Below, piece by piece: positions 24,362 to 43,661 of a DNA stretch of 64,000 bases. The notes under the pieces are model-generated. The model searched no databases. It was not told the origin of the DNA and worked only from the letters and a program-made list of their open reading frames with translations. The stretch covers positions 19,454,429-19,518,428 of the forward strand of contig NC_058056.1 of the NCBI RefSeq assembly GCF_020085105.1, in the 5' to 3' direction. The DNA comes from Siniperca chuatsi. Its lineage: Eukaryota > Chordata > Actinopteri > Centrarchiformes > Sinipercidae. Made by a program: the position numbers and the translations under genes. The stretch's first letter is position 1. Each line of letters opens with the position of its first letter.

Positions 24362-24744
24362 GATCCTGATGTTGTAGCTGGTCAAAGATGCACATTTTTT
24401 TACTACTTTAAGTACTGTTGGGTAGTTTAATCTATAACAAAGCATCATATTTTATAAGATAGTCGTATGTTTTGTAAAATCTCAATATGCAAATGAGAAA
24501 GTCATATACATTAGTAAAAAGTAAAACATTTCCTCTTGAAATGCAGTGGAGTAGAAGTGTAGAGTGTCATAAAATAGAAATACACCAAAGAACAGTTTTG
24601 AGGTCAAAACTGTTTGAATGTTTAATTATTAATATTTAATTATTTATTGTTTGTTTTTGTATAGACTTAATTTTTCTTTAAAAAAAATTATTGTCAGCTG
24701 ATTCGTGCTGCCTTCTGTTTACATTGTATGTGTCTCTTATTTTC

Positions 24745-25575
24745 AGTGATGGAAAGTAACTAAGTACATTTACTATGCTTATAATTTACCTGAGTATTTC
24801 CATTTTCTACTTTCTACTTCGACTTCTACATTTCAAAAGGAAATGTCACCTTTTGCTCATTACATTTATTTGACAGCTATGGTAACAAGTCACTTTGCAG
24901 ATTCAGATTTTACATAAAATATGTGTGCATATGTGCATTGTAATAGATTAAAGCACTCAACAGTATATAAAGTAGCTAAATTTGGCTCCACCTCAACCAG
25001 CTACAACATTAAAATGCTGCTTACACAGAAATGCATCGGTAATCCAATAATATATCAGTCTAATAGGGGGGACATTCTGCTTCATGAGGACTGTTACTTT
25101 TGATACTTTACGTACATTTTGCTGCTAACAGGCCTTTTTCACAGCAGCCAGTTTGACTCGTCATAGTAGGAAAAGCACAGGTGTTACTATTTATAACATT
25201 AACAATGGCTTCGTTACATTCAAGTGTCCCAGGAAGCCTTGACAGTGTGACAGTGAGCCAGCATGCACGATACAAGGACCCTGAAACCAAAGCAGCTATT
25301 ATTATTATTAATGTTATTATTACACCTGTGCTTTTCATACTGTGACATGTCAAAATGTCTTCAGTGAAAAAAAGCTTTGTACTTTCTTAAAATTTTGATT
25401 GCAACACTAATACTTGTGGGGGAGTATCTTTATACATTGCTACTGTATTGTATAATCTGTAACCTTCTTGATCTCTTCATCTTTTTTCACTTCTGTTATC
25501 TGTTTTTTATGCTGTTTTGTATAAGTGCAAAAATTTGTTTTTTTTAATTACTAGTTCCTTTCCACCACTGGCATT
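24745..25575. mobile_element. Degraded longer copy of the GTGGAAGAAGTA-family element
   Basis: Begins with GATGGAAAGTAACTAAGTAC and ends TTCCTTTCCACCACTGG. Internal CTACTTTCTACTT stretches fit the complement of the other copies. Boundaries are approximate. Confidence 0.45.
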
Positions 25576-25961
25576 GACACACTTTCCTCACTTTCACACC
25601 CACACCTCAAGGTTGAGAGGGCTGTATTGAGGCCTCGTTTTTAATTTAGCATTACAGAAAAATGGCCAGCAAGAGAGCGAGGATTGAGAGCGATTGCCGC
25701 ACTCTGCTGCAATGCAGTTCAATCTACAGTATCTGCTAGCTGCAAAATGGTTCTCCTCCATCACAGACACAGACTTTCTCTAAAGGATTAATGTTGTAAA
25801 TCAGGTGAAGCAGAGCCAGCAGGGGCTTTTGGTCCATGCTGGGTAGAGGCCTGTCTCTACGTGGAGACCACCTATGATGACGGTGTGTCCCTGATTTACC
25901 TGTCTACCTGGGAGGTGCTTCTCTCCACCTGAGTGAGCACCTAAGTCTCTGTATGCAGGTC

Positions 25962-25995
<34 letters not shown>

Positions 25996-27577
25996 CTCCC
26001 TTTTTTTCTACTTCTCTAAGTCTTAATTCCTCCCCTCGCTCCTTCCTCCCTTTCCCAAACGACTGAGAGGGGAGCAAACGGCCTATTTCTGAGTGAATGT
26101 GTGTGCGAGAGGCAGAAAGAACGAGAACGAGAGAAGGGAGTGTGAGATGTAGCAAGAGAGATGATATCAAGCATAATTCATTTCCACACAGATATCATAT
26201 AGCAGTTTCAGGATAATTAGAAGTCAGCTGGAAAGAACTAGAGAGGATTATTTTCTTTATCATCATTTGTTTAATTGGTTGAAAAAAAGAAGGTCTGCAG
26301 CACTACACATTCAGGAGGAGTATTTACATCAAGCCTCTTTGAAGACTGTCAGACAACAGTATAAATGAACAGCACCAATGTTACAAACCAGAGTTGAATT
26401 AGTACAACAGATATGCCTTTACCCTTCACAAAGGAGGTGCAAAATATTGCTTCTCTCAAGAATTGTGGCGTCTTTCATCTTGCACAATCACACTTTGCCA
26501 TCAAGAGCCAAAACATAACGCATACAGCCGGCAACAGGAGATGAAACATGACAGTATTTTATTTCAAAAAGAAGGCATTGGGTTTTCTTTCAAAGCAAGA
26601 AAACCTGCAAAAACCTGCAGTTGCCTCTGCAAATCACTGTAAATATATTCCTGTATTTGTATCTGTTGTACTAGTTCGAACTTCCAGTATGAGGAGGTCA
26701 AAAACCACAAGGTTTGACGTGGAGAACTTCATCCGGTTTATCAGTTTATTGCCGAGCTCTGTGGTGCAGAATGTGAAAGAAATAATAAAGATGGGGGTGA
26801 CAACTACAGCCCAGAATTACAGTCTGTTATACATTTTACAGTACATGATTCTGTAGGTCAAGTAAGGCTTTAAACTGGTTGGTGATTTAGCTGTGATTCT
26901 TTAATTACAGTCCCTTAAACATGTCCGAAAAATAAATGACCTTATGGATTTTTTGACAATCACCATTTCTTCATAGCACATTAATTCAGTAATACTCTTC
27001 TTAATGACAATTATTTGATAATATAACACACTGCACTGACTAATTTCTGCTTGTAACACCAGTGTCTCGCTATTGGTATCAGTCTTAAAGTATAAATGAT
27101 AAATTGTAGAAAAATGCAGCAGCAAGAGTCCACATATTCTTTTACGTGTTGAAGCAGGACAGATTAAGTAGGTTTTGGAGAGCACATTTTGGGAGTTTTG
27201 GGTGATGCAAATGTTGTCACAGATGAGAAAATGATCAAAGCTTTTAGAAAAGACTCACTCAGGGGTCACTGGAGGCAACCCAAGCCCTAATCCAGTTTCT
27301 CCCTAACTGTATAGTGTAACAATACACTGTGAGCTGGCATAGTCCGGTCTACCATACCAGACGTGAGAAAGCAGTGATCCAAACTCGTAAGCTATACAAG
27401 CCATGGGAAAGCAGCAATCCTATCAACACACTAACACATAGGCACATAAACCTACAGACACACGCACACACACACACACACACTTTCTCTCACTCACACA
27501 CAAACAGTTTAATATGCCAGACTTCCAATTAGGGCAATAATGGCTGTGGGGAAAAGTGTATACTCTCATGGACGCGT

Positions 27578-27638
<61 letters not shown>

Positions 27639-28287
27639 CTGAGACTTCTAAGCCCAAAGTTAATAGCACCCAGTTGTTAAGTGCCAGAGACAGAGCCTGT
27701 GGGAGGAGGGAGGGTATGGGTGGTACTGAAGCTTTAGACTAATGCAACAAGAAGGACACAAACATACAGGGTAGGATCACTTAACAGAACTTTTTTTGTA
27801 TGTATAAATCAATATTAGGAGGAGACGTTTCATGTTTATGGGGTAATTCTGCTTTTTAAAATGCTTTAAGAAGAGACAGAAACTGTCAATAACATACGAA
27901 CTACAAAACTCATTAACCTGCACTTCTTTTCTAATTTATTGGTTTTTATTTCTATAATATTCTTTTCTATTTCCTACTCTTTCTTCCCAGTGTCCTTTCT
28001 TAAACCTAAGCTCAATTTCAGGGACATTTTCTGAAGTTTTTCTTAGCTGATTAGCCCCTCTTAGCAATGTCCTACCCTGCCAGCCAGCATACTAGAAGAA
28101 GCACTAGAGCTTGGACAAGGACAAGGACATAATAATAGAGAATGGGTGGTGGAATGCAGAGAGAAAACATCCACAAAAAGCAAAGCAGAAAGGATAAGAG
28201 CTGGCGAGACGGAGTGGCAGAAGGACACAGATGGAGACAGAGGGATGGGGTGGAAGTTGATGCGCTGGATGTCTTCCTCCTGTTCCA
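25576..28287. other. Intergenic and 3' flank of otomp
   Basis: Contains (GT)n at 25,964-25,993 and (CA)n at 27,579-27,634. The otomp 3' UTR probably covers 27,910-28,287. No other gene recognised. Confidence 0.45.
27935..27950 (-). terminator. Candidate polyadenylation signals for otomp
   Basis: Two AATAAA hexamers on the minus strand (27935-27940 and 27945-27950) lie about 340 bases downstream of the otomp stop codon. They are the first canonical signals I see downstream and would give a short 3' UTR. Confidence 0.45.
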
Positions 28288-31200
28288 TCAGCAGAAGCCT
28301 GTTGGAGGGAAAGCGCAATAATGAGAACAGCTGCAATGGATACACACACACACAAAGGAGAACACACTCCTCCAGCCGTTTAGCCAGCAGCTCATCATCC
28401 GCAGATCCACATAAACACACTTTTACACTCAGGCAAAAAGACACACACCATCACTCTTACCCTCACACTCGAAGGCTTGCAGCTTGGTGGTGTAAGTGGG
28501 GCCCAGCCAAGAGGTGTAGCTACCCAGAACCCTTTGCAGGTGGTGGGTGGCATCACTGAAGAGCAGATCGGATTCGCCATAGCCTGCTGAGTTGAACAGA
28601 CTGAAGCCCTCGGTGGCGTTGCCAAACACATTCTGCAGGAGAGAGAAAGTGTGTGACAGGACTTAATGCATGAGGGCATGCATGAATGTACGTAGGCGTG
28701 CTCTGCTTACGTGTGTGTGTGTTTCTTTGGGTTTGTGTGTGTGTGTGTAGCCATGGGATCAGCACAGGACGTATCAGTCATCCTGGCGTCTCCCACACAC
28801 ACACTCACTAAGGAAGAAGGATGACAATTTAGCAGAAACCTGCTGATTAATAACACAGACTCCACAGAGATATGAGAGGCAATTTCTGTCCACACCCACC
28901 TGTAAACGTTCCAGGTACTTCCAGACGCGACACTTGTTCTCCATGCGCACCACCACAGCGTTAGCGGGGACGGCTGCCAGGTGGCATCGTTCATGCTCGT
29001 CCAGACCCGCATCGGTTCCATCTGGGCACAGCAGCTTCAGGTCCTCCAGCTCCAGATCCAGGGCCCAGGACTCCTGGTTCTTACCTGGGCAGGAAGGTGA
29101 GTCCGATTTTAATTCAAGCACATTTAGAACGCCTACTCAAAGAAGCACTATGTTACTTTTCATAGAAGAAAAAACACAATAATTCTCCTGAAAATGAAAA
29201 GTTGAATTTGTAAGTAATGAAGTGATAGTCACATCATGTATCATTTATTATTTATGTCATTAACTAAGAGTTTAAGTTACCTAACAGCTTAAGAAACGCT
29301 TTAATTTGTTTTGATTTGATGACTCAATTATTGCCACATTTGGAACATTTTTCAAATAGGGTGTTCCTCATTAAGGGCTTAATCTGAATGTTGATGTTTT
29401 ATTTGGAATATTTCACATTTAAATTTTGAGAGATTGGGTTGGCCACCTAAGAATTTCAAAAGCAAACAAAACTCCATTTAGCCAAACAAATAATTAGATG
29501 AAGAAGATAGACCACCTTGAAACTACTTTCTCACTCCCTAGACAACAGCACAGACCCTCTGTGTTTTCCTGACCTCCGTTAATTGGTCTGACTCCGGACT
29601 GAGAAAGCACGCTTTGTTAAACAGCTACAGTGTTTGTGGCGCTGGCATCAAACTACTCCTTCTCGGCTGCACCAACAGAGTCTGTGTAGCGTGACTGTGA
29701 TAATGATCACCATTAATTTTTGATGTTGCCCAAAGCGGAGGAGCAGATGCAGCAAACAGAGAATTAGGACATTCCTGAACCACTGTCCGCCCCTTCCTGT
29801 CTGTATGTTTCTTTCCCTTTCTCACCTGTGTTCTCTTTTATTCTTATTGTTATCCCTCTCTCTCTCTTTGTCTATCTCTATCTCACAAACACACGCATAT
29901 CATATACCATATTATTTCAGTGTAGTCTGTTCATTGTATTCTGGATTTCACATACTGTAAAATACTCTAATGAGAAACATTGTGAAACACTGACATCCTG
30001 TGTCTTGACATGGACTAGCACTTGCTGCTGGTCCCAAGTAACCTCATGCATCATTTAAATTATAAAATGACATCATTATATAATCGGTGGTGTAGTCTAT
30101 AAAATACACAGTAACGCTAACCATCCAAATTGTCAAACACTGTTGTGTGTTTGACAAACGCCACGTCTCCGAGGTTCTCTGCCACACACCTGAAAGAAAA
30201 ACATAAAACACATGAATAATCAGACACATGTCATCTATAAATAGATCAAAACATGAATAAAGTGGAAATGAGCACACTTGGGAATGTTTTATTGTAACGT
30301 GACTCTGGAGATCATAATTAAACTCCCTTTGCCACCTATTGTTGCGCTTCAAGAATTAAAAACAGCTCCTGGAGCCCTTTTATTCCCATCTCAAACACAC
30401 TTACTACTATGCCAAAGGCAATTTTACTGAGCACCACTGCACTGTAACACACAGGAATATATATGAGAATGAAATCATGTCATTGTCTACAACTATAACA
30501 CACAGGCAATGAGTGAAACTGTCAAAAGAAACTGCAGCGCACAGGAATTCATCCAAGGTATTTGTTCTCTGGTATTTTTATCTGTTTGCAGACTGTTTTA
30601 ATGAATGGAGCATTTCTCTGTCACCATATTATGTCACATTTTACGCTTTCTACAGACTCTAAAAAAAGACTGGGGTTATTACACATTCATCACTGTATTA
30701 TTACTATTATCACTGTATTAGCTTTTTTCAGAGCAGGAAGCTCTAATTATTCAAAATTTTCCCTTTATGGAGACAGTAGGCTAAAATAGATATAACGTTG
30801 CGGAGACACAGAGGTTGTAGCAACTCCTCCTCCTCTGGGTGCCATTAGTGTATTATTTCCCATGTCATTAGTGTCAGTTTTGTACCTCAGCGCCCCTGCC
30901 TCCCCGTAGTGCCTCTCTCTGTGGTTGCTGGCACAGATATGTCTGTCGTTCTCGTCTCCTATACAGGCCTCACACAGGTTCTTGGGGTTGTTGCCTCTGG
31001 GGTCGTGCTGGGGGTCCTTAACACCTGGCACGCAGCTGTAGCCAAAGAAGTTGCCAACGGCTGGTGAAAAAGACAAAGAATGAGTTAGGGGAAGAACAGG
31101 AAATGTTAAAGGAGGGTAATTCATTTTTAATTAACTTATCCTGCACTCCCTTAGAATTATACTAAACTATATTAAGTCTATTCAAAAGAAGTGGTGTCAA

Positions 31201-33445
31201 AAAAAAAAGGGTCAAACTATGGTTAATCCTTGGAGCTGAAACACTTTGAATTGATTAATCAATTAACACAAAATCAATCGGGAACTATTTTAAAAATCAA
31301 TAAAAAATGACATAACTTTGTTTTATGTGATAGTAAAATGAATATCTTTGGGGTTTGGATTGTTAGTTGGACAAAATCAAAGCAATTTGAAGACAGAACT
31401 TTGGCTTCAGGAATTGTAGCCATTTATCACTTTTTTCTAACATTTTATAGACGATCGATCAATTAATTTAAAAAAACAATTGGCAGATTAATTGATATAG
31501 AAAATAACCATTACTTGCATTAGTTAGTTCATTTGTCAGTAAAGGATGAATTACATGTTGGCTCTTTAAGTATTAATTGATAATTGTCTTACGAGATGTT
31601 TTTGGTCCTATTTGTAGTGTTTTATTATCTATAGTGTTAACTGACATGTCAGTAATGCTTGTTTTTTTCCTGTTCCTACTGAAGATAGAAAACTTTTGAA
31701 ATGAGTTACAAATATATAGTTTCATTTTTCTAACTTTAACCTTAACCCAATTGTAACCTGTACCCTAAAATCAACACTCAAAAAGTGGTCTCTATGGGTT
31801 GGTGTGCATTCAGGTTAAAGTCCCCGCCGGGATATAAGAACATGAAACATACACACACACACACTCCTCCCAACCTCACATTTACAGAGACAGATGCACT
31901 GTTCTCTAACTGACTCTTCTCCTCTTACCTCCAGTCCCCTGCATCCCTTCACTCTTCATTCCACGTCACTGCTCTCTGAACCTATCATATATCCACACAT
32001 CAACACACACAAACCTTTCCTGACTCCATCTTATACACCTTTATACACCTTTCCTGACTCCATCCCCCCCACCCTCCTCCATCCCTTTCTGTCTCACCTC
32101 TGGGGAAGTTGCACTGCTCCCCTACGCTGATCTGGGAGGTGTTGACCAGGTAGCCAATGGGAACAGTCCACCCCACCGTGGTGCGTATGCCAGGGTGACA
32201 GGAGCTGCGCTCGTGCATCTCCAGCAGGGACAAGTCTGAGGAGGAGCGACGCGCCATCGCCACCACATAGTAGCTAATACCATCTGGAGGGAGGGTTTGG
32301 GAGAAAAAACAGAGGGGGAGAAAGTAAGTGGGAATTGTTTTTCAGATCAGGGGAGCATGAAAATGAATGATAAAGAAAGAATAATAATGTGTCTACACAC
32401 TGTACGTGTGGCTCTAGTAGGCTGAGCATACTTTTTGTAAGTTTGTTGCCAGATCTGTTGATTTTGATATATTTGCCTTCCTGTATTACCTGCTGCAAGG
32501 CTCAAACCTGTGACTTACCCACTCCGTTGTGGGACTCTCCTGCAGCCAACTCTAGACCGTGGCAGAGGCCAGCAGCATAGATGTCATCTGCAGACATGGA
32601 GGCTGCATCTGCTGTCCCATTCTGACAAATACACATTTATTTTGTCAATATTAAATGACTAAAGGATGCTTGGTTATTCCAAATGGTCTGAAATGGCAAC
32701 AAATACTGAAGGTGCACAAAACAAGCTTGTTTTGTTTGTTCCATGCAGCTGAAAATATTTCACAGATATAGATACAGATATTTCTGAAAAAACAAAATGT
32801 GGCCAGTTAATGAAGATGTGGACATATTGAGATGGTGCAAAACAAAATCGTCCAGAAGAGCTGCTGAAGATAATGTGTTATATTTCAGCCTATTTCTCCC
32901 CCACTACCAAAACCTCTCATTTTCTTCAGAATTTGAATAATTAATGAAGGTGAAAATAGTCATGTTATATAATGCAGGCTTTCCCATCCATCTTTCTTCA
33001 GGTACCTTGATTTTATCCATACAGTCTCTGGTGTTCAGGCCACGGACACATTGCAAAGTTCCTCTGATATTCCGAGCTGTGGCATTCCCGGCCAAATCCA
33101 GACACTTCTGTTCTTCAGCGTTGGACAAGACACACCAGGAGACTGAACAAAAGGGTGCAAGAGTTGCAAATTAAGAAACAATTAAATGCAAATGTTCCTG
33201 TAGAAGAGCACGTACACTGTACCTGCAAATGTTTCATAACTACACCCCAAACTCAACCTTTTAAGACATTTTAAACATTACTTTAATCATGCAACTAAGT
33301 AAGCGTCTATTCAACAATTTTTAGATCTACAAATTGACATTCTTTTGGATCTACCTGTAGTTTTCTGATTGGAGACACAGCTGACAGACAGAAGAGGCAG
33401 AAGGAGGAGGAAAGCTGCAGGCAGTCTTCTCTCTAGACGCTCCAT
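28288..33445 (-). CDS. otomp: Single-lobe transferrin-family secreted protein, otolith matrix protein-like
   Basis: Nine coding exons join in frame on the minus strand: 33355-33445, 33006-33142, 32519-32621, 32098-32283, 30886-31060, 30122-30189, 28900-29084, 28461-28632 and 28288-28298, all GT-AG, giving 375 aa. Residues 1-25 form a hydrophobic signal peptide. The rest is one transferrin lobe with the expected landmarks: WCVLS at 33-37, the SYYVVA strand near 114, SCHPG near 138, a Cys-rich CEACIGDE segment at 202-209, and CHLAAVP at 287-293. Potential N-glycosylation sites are N50, N77, N158 and N320. Other transferrins and melanotransferrin have two lobes; melanotransferrin also ends in a GPI signal, which is absent here. 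One lobe plus a signal peptide fits the fish otolith matrix protein, an inner-ear glycoprotein of the otolith. Most iron ligands are replaced (see findings). The assembly is solid; the otomp name rests on lobe number and resemblance to the melanotransferrin C-lobe. The last 11-base exon is the least certain. Confidence 0.82.
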
Positions 33446-33548
33446 GTCGGCTCTGGTAACCTGCTTGGATCAATCTCTCTAATACAGCAGAGATGAGGAG
33501 CAGGTGGATTTCATTGAAAAAAAGTCACTCAGCTACCCCCTCCCTCTC

Positions 33549-33555
33549 TTATAAC
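33549..33555 (-). promoter_or_regulatory. TATA-like element upstream of the otomp start codon
   Basis: Read on the minus strand this is TTATAAG, about 104 bases upstream of the otomp ATG. It would place transcription start near 33,520 with a short 5' UTR. A TATA box suits a gene with restricted tissue expression. This is a motif match only. Confidence 0.4.
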
Positions 33556-34058
33556 CTGGTCCTGAGACAGAAAAAGAGAAAGAGGGGGAGAGAGAGGGTA
33601 AAAGGTGGGAGAATGAGGCAGGTAGGCTGGATGTAGATAGAAGAAAACATTACATTATTCCTCTATCCCCACAGTCCAAGTCCTCACTAGATAATCCTTC
33701 CTCCATCCCATGATAGCAGTATAGCATTTCCCCCTCCAATTATCCACTGAGCCGTATCCCCAGCGGAGAGGATAGTGGTAGACACACGTAGGCTCGGAGC
33801 AGTTCAGGTCACCTGGCACAGAGTGTCGACCCGGGGTCTTTAATGAAAAAAGCTGCGGACAATGTGTCTCTGTGCTGGAGCTGTGTTCGTGGAGAATAGA
33901 TACTGGCTGGGTCTTGCTCCGACTCACTGGAGACTAAAGCCCCAGGTAAGCAAGAACAAACAGCACTGGCTATTGTTCGAGGCCACGGGACCCAGTGGAG
34001 GGAAAACATATCGGCTACTTGATACAATTCTCCCTTTCCTCTCTCTTTGCGCAAGCGG

Positions 34059-34109
<51 letters not shown>

Positions 34110-36530
34110 CATTTTTCTGAACAGCCACTGAGCCAACCAAGAATTAAATAAACAGGTAAGAGTTTGTTGAACAGACAAGTAAAATGAATTCACCTTCTAA
34201 TCCACCTTTTAGTTGCAGTGTTAAGCAATGTCAGATCTACATGGTTGCTCGGGAGATGAAGGGTCATCTTAGTTTTCATGCAGCTTTTTAGACAGGGAGA
34301 GCTCTTGTGGGATATCCGATCCTCAGCATGCATGGGTGAATGGACAAGGAAGCTCAGGGGGACTTTTTAAATCAAGCAATCACAAAGTATTCCAAATGAA
34401 ATATGTGCTTTTTTACTTTTCTAGGGAAACTGTTTAGCTGAGGTGGTAAGCAACAAGTAGACAATGATCTAAACAACAGCCTCACTCATTAAATATATGG
34501 CATTTGCTTTGTGAAACAACACCTCTGCTAATTTCCCCTAACACTAAATGTTTCATTTCACAAAAGTGCATTAATTTCTTATGATATCAGTGGAGGTAGT
34601 CTTTGTTTCAGGCATGGGGGCCTGCCTGTGCTATTAAACACTGCAGGAAACCCTGATATATAAAATGGATTTTTTTATGACTGCTGCATGTGATAAAAAC
34701 GTTTATCTAAAACTCCCTCTGTAAAAACCTTTGACTACTATGTCAACAAAATGAAACAAGAATTTCGAACCTGGCTTTCAGATTTCTGTTCTGGAAATGT
34801 ATGCAAATTAAGGCATTTTTCTTTTACAATTTCAGAAAACTTGTAACACAAACAACAATTGTCTAAATGTAATAGTAATCAACTGGGGAAGTTTCATGGT
34901 GATATCTATTAGTTAAATTATTTACCCTATTCACCTGGAGTGTTTCCCCTTAAGACAAATCACTCTGATTGACGATTCATAGAGAATCAAGCATTGATCT
35001 AAATTTAGCCAAAACTTCACTATGCCATCTTTCTATGGAGCTGCCCCAGAGAACGACAGTGACTGTGATGTTAGGCAGACTTTTCACATTTAAGTAAGTA
35101 TGCAAACAGACAAAAAAAAAGAGTGTGGATTATTAGCTGAAGTTAGGTCACTTAAATGTTACTTAAAACTGTCAATAATCTCATAATGTTGAGAAACTGA
35201 CCCATGAAGTTTTATTAGACTATCAGTCATCATTGGTAGTTATTAAACGAATGTTTTATATTGGAAGATTTAATATTTGTTAACATATTCTACCCGGAAT
35301 TGTTCCCGGATGCTATAATCACTGTGACCTTAGATTGCCAAGTGAATGCTCACCCACACAGACTGGACTGTACGATAAATGTGAGATTTTTTCAGAGTTA
35401 AAATTACAGGATATTCAGTGACTTCTCCCTGATATTCCCTGAAGCTGTTAAAGTTGTGTGAGTCATGCAGTTTGTATTTGGAGGGGACATGCTCATGCAT
35501 CATCCGCTCTAAGTTTAGGCTACTGAGGGAGATACACAAAGTAATTAACGACATCTTTTTCCTGATAGTGGTATTCAAATCCTAGTCATACAACAATGTA
35601 AAAATATATCTGTATATAAATATGCAAAATATGTTATATGTAAAACCAAGACATTTATAACCTAATGTCTCATATTATTCTAAAATTATCTCTGTTATGT
35701 TAAGTTATTGGTGCATTAATCTCTAAGAAATATTTAAATGTTGTAGTAGTCATTTAGGTCTTTGACAGTGTGAATGTTGTTTTAAATTATTTGTACTTTC
35801 GGGCCTATTTTCCTCTCCCTGCACATTTATTTTCACTACAATTTCAAGTCATTTGTTTGATTTTTGAACTTGTGCAAACACATAAAACTCTAACTCAAGG
35901 AATTAAGTACCAACAAACTACATATCAGAAATGGTGCAAAGTAACTTAGCACATTAACTCAAGTACTGTACTTAAATACAATTTTGAGGTACTTGTAGCT
36001 TACCCTACTTGAACACTTTAATTTTATGCTTTTTTATTTTATATTAGGCTATTCTGCATAATTAATACTTTTACTTTTGATACATTAAGTATATTTTGCT
36101 GTCAATACTTCTGTACTTATACTTGAATACGATTTTGAATGCAGAACTTGTACTTGAGTGTTTTTACATTGTGGTATTACCACTTTTACTTACTTTTTAC
36201 TTTTACTAAGTATCTTAATACTTCTTCCACAATTGGACATATATATAGTTAAATAAAGAATAGTAAAATATTTACCAAAACAAAAGTAAAGTTAAAGTGC
36301 CAGTATTGTATTTATTAGTATTGACTAAATACTTCTACAGTTCGTGAGTAAATGTACCTTGGGGGAAAAGGCTTAAGGGAAGACTTACCGTTTCCAATGA
36401 ACTGTCATATACAGATAATTTATGTTATACCCATTGAAATAGTTTATCACTGATGTTATGTTTTTTTTTAGCCTACAACCAGTTGGAGGACTCCTCTGCC
36501 CCACAATGCATCTCGATGATAATGTTTTGG
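33556..36530. other. Intergenic space between divergent otomp and acvr1l
   Basis: Contains (CA)n at 34,064-34,107 and AT-rich sequence. No coding sequence is visible, so the two divergent promoters are separated by about 3 kb. Confidence 0.45.
35935..36235. mobile_element. Copy of the GTGGAAGAAGTA-family element
   Basis: Reads TGGTGCAAAGTAACTTAGCAC at one end and TAAGTATCTTAATACTTCTTCC at the other. The interior matches the other copies (CTCAAGTACTGTACTTAA). A related scrap continues at 36,295-36,360. It lies a few hundred bases upstream of the acvr1l promoter. Confidence 0.5.
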
Positions 36531-36538
36531 TGACGTCA
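36531..36538. promoter_or_regulatory. Perfect CRE palindrome in the acvr1l promoter region
   Basis: TGACGTCA, a full palindromic CREB/ATF site, lies about 150 bases upstream of the putative first splice donor of acvr1l (36,688). The surrounding 36.5-36.85 kb is richer in GC than its neighbours and is where I would place the promoter. Confidence 0.5.
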
Positions 36539-36599
36539 TGGGCTGGAAGGGCAGACAGCCAGTAGGTGGGCTGGGCTGTGGTTCTGCTTCTTATATCGC

Positions 36600-36687
36600 A
36601 ATTCACGCTAATACGATTATTTAAATCTAATATAGGGATACACCAACATCACAGGATGAGTTAGAGGGTGTATTTCGAGTGTGCCAG
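36600..36687 (+). other. Putative non-coding first exon of acvr1l
   Basis: A good splice donor (CCAG then GTAGGT) follows 36,687. A matching acceptor with a pyrimidine-rich tract ends at 37,449, 11 bases before the ATG. This suggests a 5' UTR exon spliced to the first coding exon, which would start at 37,450. The upstream boundary given here is arbitrary because the transcription start cannot be read from sequence. Confidence 0.35.
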
Positions 36688-37460
36688 GTAGGTGGATGTT
36701 TTTGACCGCTCTGTTTTGACAGTTCTCGCCCGGGCTGCCAGGCTGCGCTTTGTGCTGTACAGCTAGCTTAGCTTACAAGGCTAACAGCAGCAAAAGCATC
36801 GGGCAGCCGCCTGTCTGACTGGCGCCTCCGAGGCGCCTGGGCGGCCAATAAAACCGCTTGTTAATAGCCTGTTAGCTACAACAAACAAAGAGGCCTGCAG
36901 CCTGTGATGTTTACAAAGAAGAAGTTGCTGATAGCTTTGCTTGTTCGTATACTTTACGTCATAACCACAGGCTGTGACATTGAAATTTAAGGTGTTAGCT
37001 TGCTAGCAGAATTTGTATTGTTAGTTGTTGTCAATGCTACCTTAACTGTGAGACTGCAGAGGACCAGCTCCTGTAGAGCAAATATTACCTTTTTAAAAGC
37101 CATTAGTAGTCATTAGCTTGTTAATCAACAACGTACGAACTAACCACATGATTATGTTACGGAAAGGTAAAGACATTTCACTTTTTAAACTAATAGTGTA
37201 ATTAAGTTCCAGGTGGTTGTCTTTGAAATGGCTGCAGTTTATTCCATAATCAGTAATGTGTATTAAATAAAACGTTAACAAAGACAAACAGAGGACTCTT
37301 TGCATTCAGCCATTATAAGTTGTTGCTTCCTTTCTGTCTGAAACCTTAGCAGGCATCATCAGAATGCATAGAGGGGGTAAATGTAATTATCCTCTTTGCA
37401 AGAGTGTACTCATTTGAACTCTCTGGCTCCTCTTCTCTTCTTCTGTCAGTGCACTGAAAC

Positions 37461-43661
<6,201 letters not shown>

